From Clostridiales bacterium (GTDB taxonomy: Bacteria > Bacillota > Clostridia > Clostridiales > Clostridiaceae), in the NCBI GenBank assembly GCA_017889345.1, contig JAGHEJ010000003.1, forward strand, positions 26,905 to 90,904: DNA of 64,000 nt, given 5' to 3'. The position numbers and the translations under genes are program-made. Of this stretch, positions 62,718 to 64,000 are shown piece by piece. Position 1 is the stretch's first letter. Each line of letters begins with the position of its first letter. Under the pieces are notes generated by a model, which was not told where the DNA came from, made no database searches, and saw only the letters and a list, made by a program, of their open reading frames with translations.

Positions 62718-62766
62718 AAAAAAGAAAGAGCCTTTATCACAATGATCATTTAGATAAACGCTCTTT
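62718..62766 (-). terminator. Terminator of the TraX-family gene
   Basis: A 14-bp stem with one mismatch (arms 62725-62738 and 62753-62766) is followed by CTTTTTTAA on the - strand. Confidence 0.8.
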
Positions 62767-62784
62767 ATTTAACAAAAAAATATT

Positions 62785-63516
62785 TTAAACAACTAAAAAT
62801 TCAATTAATTTAATAATCCATAAATGAAGTGGATAGAAAACATAAAAGAAATATTTACTCAATTTGGAATTATTTCCTCTTTCTCCATTATACAAGTAAA
62901 TAAAAGGTATAACCAATATAAACAACCAATCGCTATTATACAATAACATTAATAATGTTTCTTTCAATGAATCATACGAAACATATGAAAAAATTAATAT
63001 TAAAATTGAATATAGTACATACAAAATATTTCTAATGATTTCTCTATTTCTTAAAAAATATGTTATGAGCATAAATGGAATTATTATTTGTCCACCTTCT
63101 GTAAAAATTAATCCTAAAACCCCAATCAAACATCCCAAAATTAACTTTAAAAATTTTAAAATTCCCTCCACTTCAAAACAAAAAATATTAATTGCTAAAA
63201 CTCCCATGGACAATGTTAAAAAAATATTATTGTAAATATAAACTCCCTTACTTTTAAATAAAAAATTCAAACACATATTTCCAATAAACATTATCATTGC
63301 ACTTGCAAACAACCTCAAATTATATTTAACACGACTTCTCGTATGTAAAATACCTTCAACTGCCATATACGCAAACCATACTCCCACACATCTACTTACC
63401 GCATGTATAATTAATTTCCAAGTAGAAGAAACAACTCCAGGGATAAAAGAGATATGATCAAGCAACATCAAAATTACCATAAATATTTTCAACTGAAATC
63501 CATTAAACTTTTTCAA
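62785..63516 (-). CDS. TraX-family membrane protein
   Basis: The start is TTG 63516 after GGAGTG. The 243-aa protein has about eight membrane helices. The N-terminal I-F-M-V-I-L-M-L-L-D-H-I and C-terminal F-Y-V-F-Y-P-L-H-L-W segments match TraX (PF05857), first known as an F-pilin acetylase and common in clostridia that lack conjugation. Its role here is unknown. No conjugation genes are near. Confidence 0.85.
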   Translation of the reverse strand: MKKFNGFQLKIFMVILMLLDHISFIPGVVSSTWKLIIHAVSRCVGVWFAYMAVEGILHTRSRVKYNLRLFASAMIMFIGNMCLNFLFKSKGVYIYNNIFLTLSMGVLAINIFCFEVEGILKFLKLILGCLIGVLGLIFTEGGQIIIPFMLITYFLRNREIIRNILYVLYSILILIFSYVSYDSLKETLLMLLYNSDWLFILVIPFIYLYNGERGNNSKLSKYFFYVFYPLHLWIIKLIEFLVV

Positions 63517-63625
63517 CTTAAATCACTCCTTGAAAATTTATTATAAACAAACATTTTCTCATAAAATATTTGTTTTTGTTAACTTATACTTACATTTTTG
63601 TTAGGTTGGTAAGAGATTGTTATTA

Positions 63626-63654
63626 TTGCAAAGAGAAATCTCCTTTGTTATAAT
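63626..63654 (+). promoter_or_regulatory. SigmaA-type promoter of the lipoprotein gene
   Basis: TTGCAA and TATAAT are 17 bases apart, 47 bases before the start at 63702. GAGATT and AATCTC arms around the -35 region form a small inverted repeat, a possible operator. Confidence 0.72.
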
Positions 63655-63701
63655 ACGAACCAAAGTTTATAGTAAAAATTTTTAAGGAGGCTTTCAAATT
63701 A

Positions 63702-64000
63702 ATGAAATTTTTTTCAAAGATAAAATACGTTATTTTATCGCTCTTAATTGTTGTTTTATCTGGATGTTCAAATTCAAACACTGTAAATGATAATGATTCT
63801 AATTATCTTATGACAGAAACAATAACAATAACAGATTCAGTGGGACAAGTTGAAATTCCAAAAGACCCACAAAGAATTGTTGATCTAAGTGGAAATAGTG
63901 ATATTTTAAGCATACTTGGATACTCAGTAATAGGTACTGCAAATTCAGATGCTTATGATTATACAAAACTTCCATCTTATCTTGAAGATACTCTTAAAGA
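63702..64000 (+). CDS. ABC-transporter substrate-binding lipoprotein, 5' part
   Basis: The frame opens at ATG 63702 after a strong AAGGAGG site and is cut by the window end. A signal peptide ends at a lipobox with C22 (V-V-L-S-G-C). The mature start T-D-S-V-G-Q-V-E-I-P-K-D-P-Q-R-I-V-D-L matches iron-siderophore or cobalamin/heme binding proteins of the Fep/BtuF class. It is a second binding protein in this window, with no UAA interruption in the part seen. Confidence 0.85.
   Translation, partial: MKFFSKIKYVILSLLIVVLSGCSNSNTVNDNDSNYLMTETITITDSVGQVEIPKDPQRIVDLSGNSDILSILGYSVIGTANSDAYDYTKLPSYLEDTLK

Noticed and set aside
62785..63516. Conjugative element, suggested by the TraX-family protein
   Set aside because: No relaxase, coupling protein, integrase or type IV secretion genes are in the window, and TraX-like proteins are common as chromosomal genes in clostridia.
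1..64000. Reassigned genetic code in which UGA is tryptophan, suggested by in-frame TGA codons at 28328 and 59583
   Set aside because: TGA is the natural stop of motA, fliP and the second siderophore permease. Each lies within or overlaps the start signals of the next gene in another frame, and reading through would fuse overlapping frames.

Overview
This window reads as chromosome of a very AT-rich, flagellated, spore-forming, anaerobic clostridial bacterium. The reasons are strong A+T bias in and between genes, AGGAGG-type ribosome binding sites, T-tailed hairpin terminators, a fused fliR-flhB gene, spoIIM, a hybrid-cluster protein, and nucleotide supply by salvage (purA, purB, deoB, pdp). 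This reduced, host-dependent pattern, together with many small secreted Ser/Thr-rich proteins and iron-uptake genes, suggests a segmented filamentous bacterium (Candidatus Arthromitus/Savagella) or a close relative. That placement is inference. UGA acts as a normal stop in several overlapping gene pairs, so the code is standard.

Layout. 1-9 kb: two secreted proteins on the - strand, an unknown intracellular protein, a DJ-1 family protein, dUTPase, an unknown two-repeat protein, a peptidoglycan amidase, a MATE pump, tRNA-Arg(UCG), a NIF3/YqfO-like protein, and a 527-aa secreted protein built from ten copies of a V-x-x-L-x-x-x-F motif. 9-21.4 kb: one long - strand flagellar operon, read motA, motB, fliL, fliO, fliP, fliQ, fliR-flhB, flhA, flhF, a flhG-like gene without a P-loop, fliA, a SwrB-like small membrane protein, flgF and flgG. 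21.5-28.6 kb: an HD hydrolase, hcp with a divergent Crp/Fnr regulator and a palindromic operator, an acetyltransferase, a thioesterase, purB, purA, and a glutaredoxin-like gene with an in-frame UGA at the first redox position followed by a SECIS-like hairpin (a probable selenoprotein). 28.8-35.4 kb: scpB, scpA, dacF, pdp, deoB, spoIIM and a Nudix hydrolase. 35.7-43.4 kb: sbcC, sbcD, cinA and an OmpR-type two-component system. 43.5-49.6 kb: two secreted PepSY proteins and a glycoamylase-fold plus GH94 pair suggestive of beta-1,2-glucan breakdown. 49.7-52 kb: a cassette of four small secreted proteins with look-alike terminators. 52-59 kb: a cobalamin adenosyltransferase-like protein, sfsA, an ABC exporter, and a siderophore ABC operon with Fur-box-like sites whose binding-protein gene has an in-frame UAA at codon 32. 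59-64 kb: a GH25 lysozyme gene with an in-frame UGA, a flavodoxin, a cation/proton antiporter, a PadR plus two DUF1048 operon, a TraX-family protein, and the start of a second substrate-binding lipoprotein.

Together the genes describe a motile, sporulating gut-type anaerobe that salvages nucleosides, scavenges iron, and secretes lineage-specific proteins of unknown role. The items most worth a second look are the selenoprotein candidate, the V-x-x-L-x-x-x-F repeat protein, the P-loop-less FlhG, and the two other genes carrying in-frame stops.
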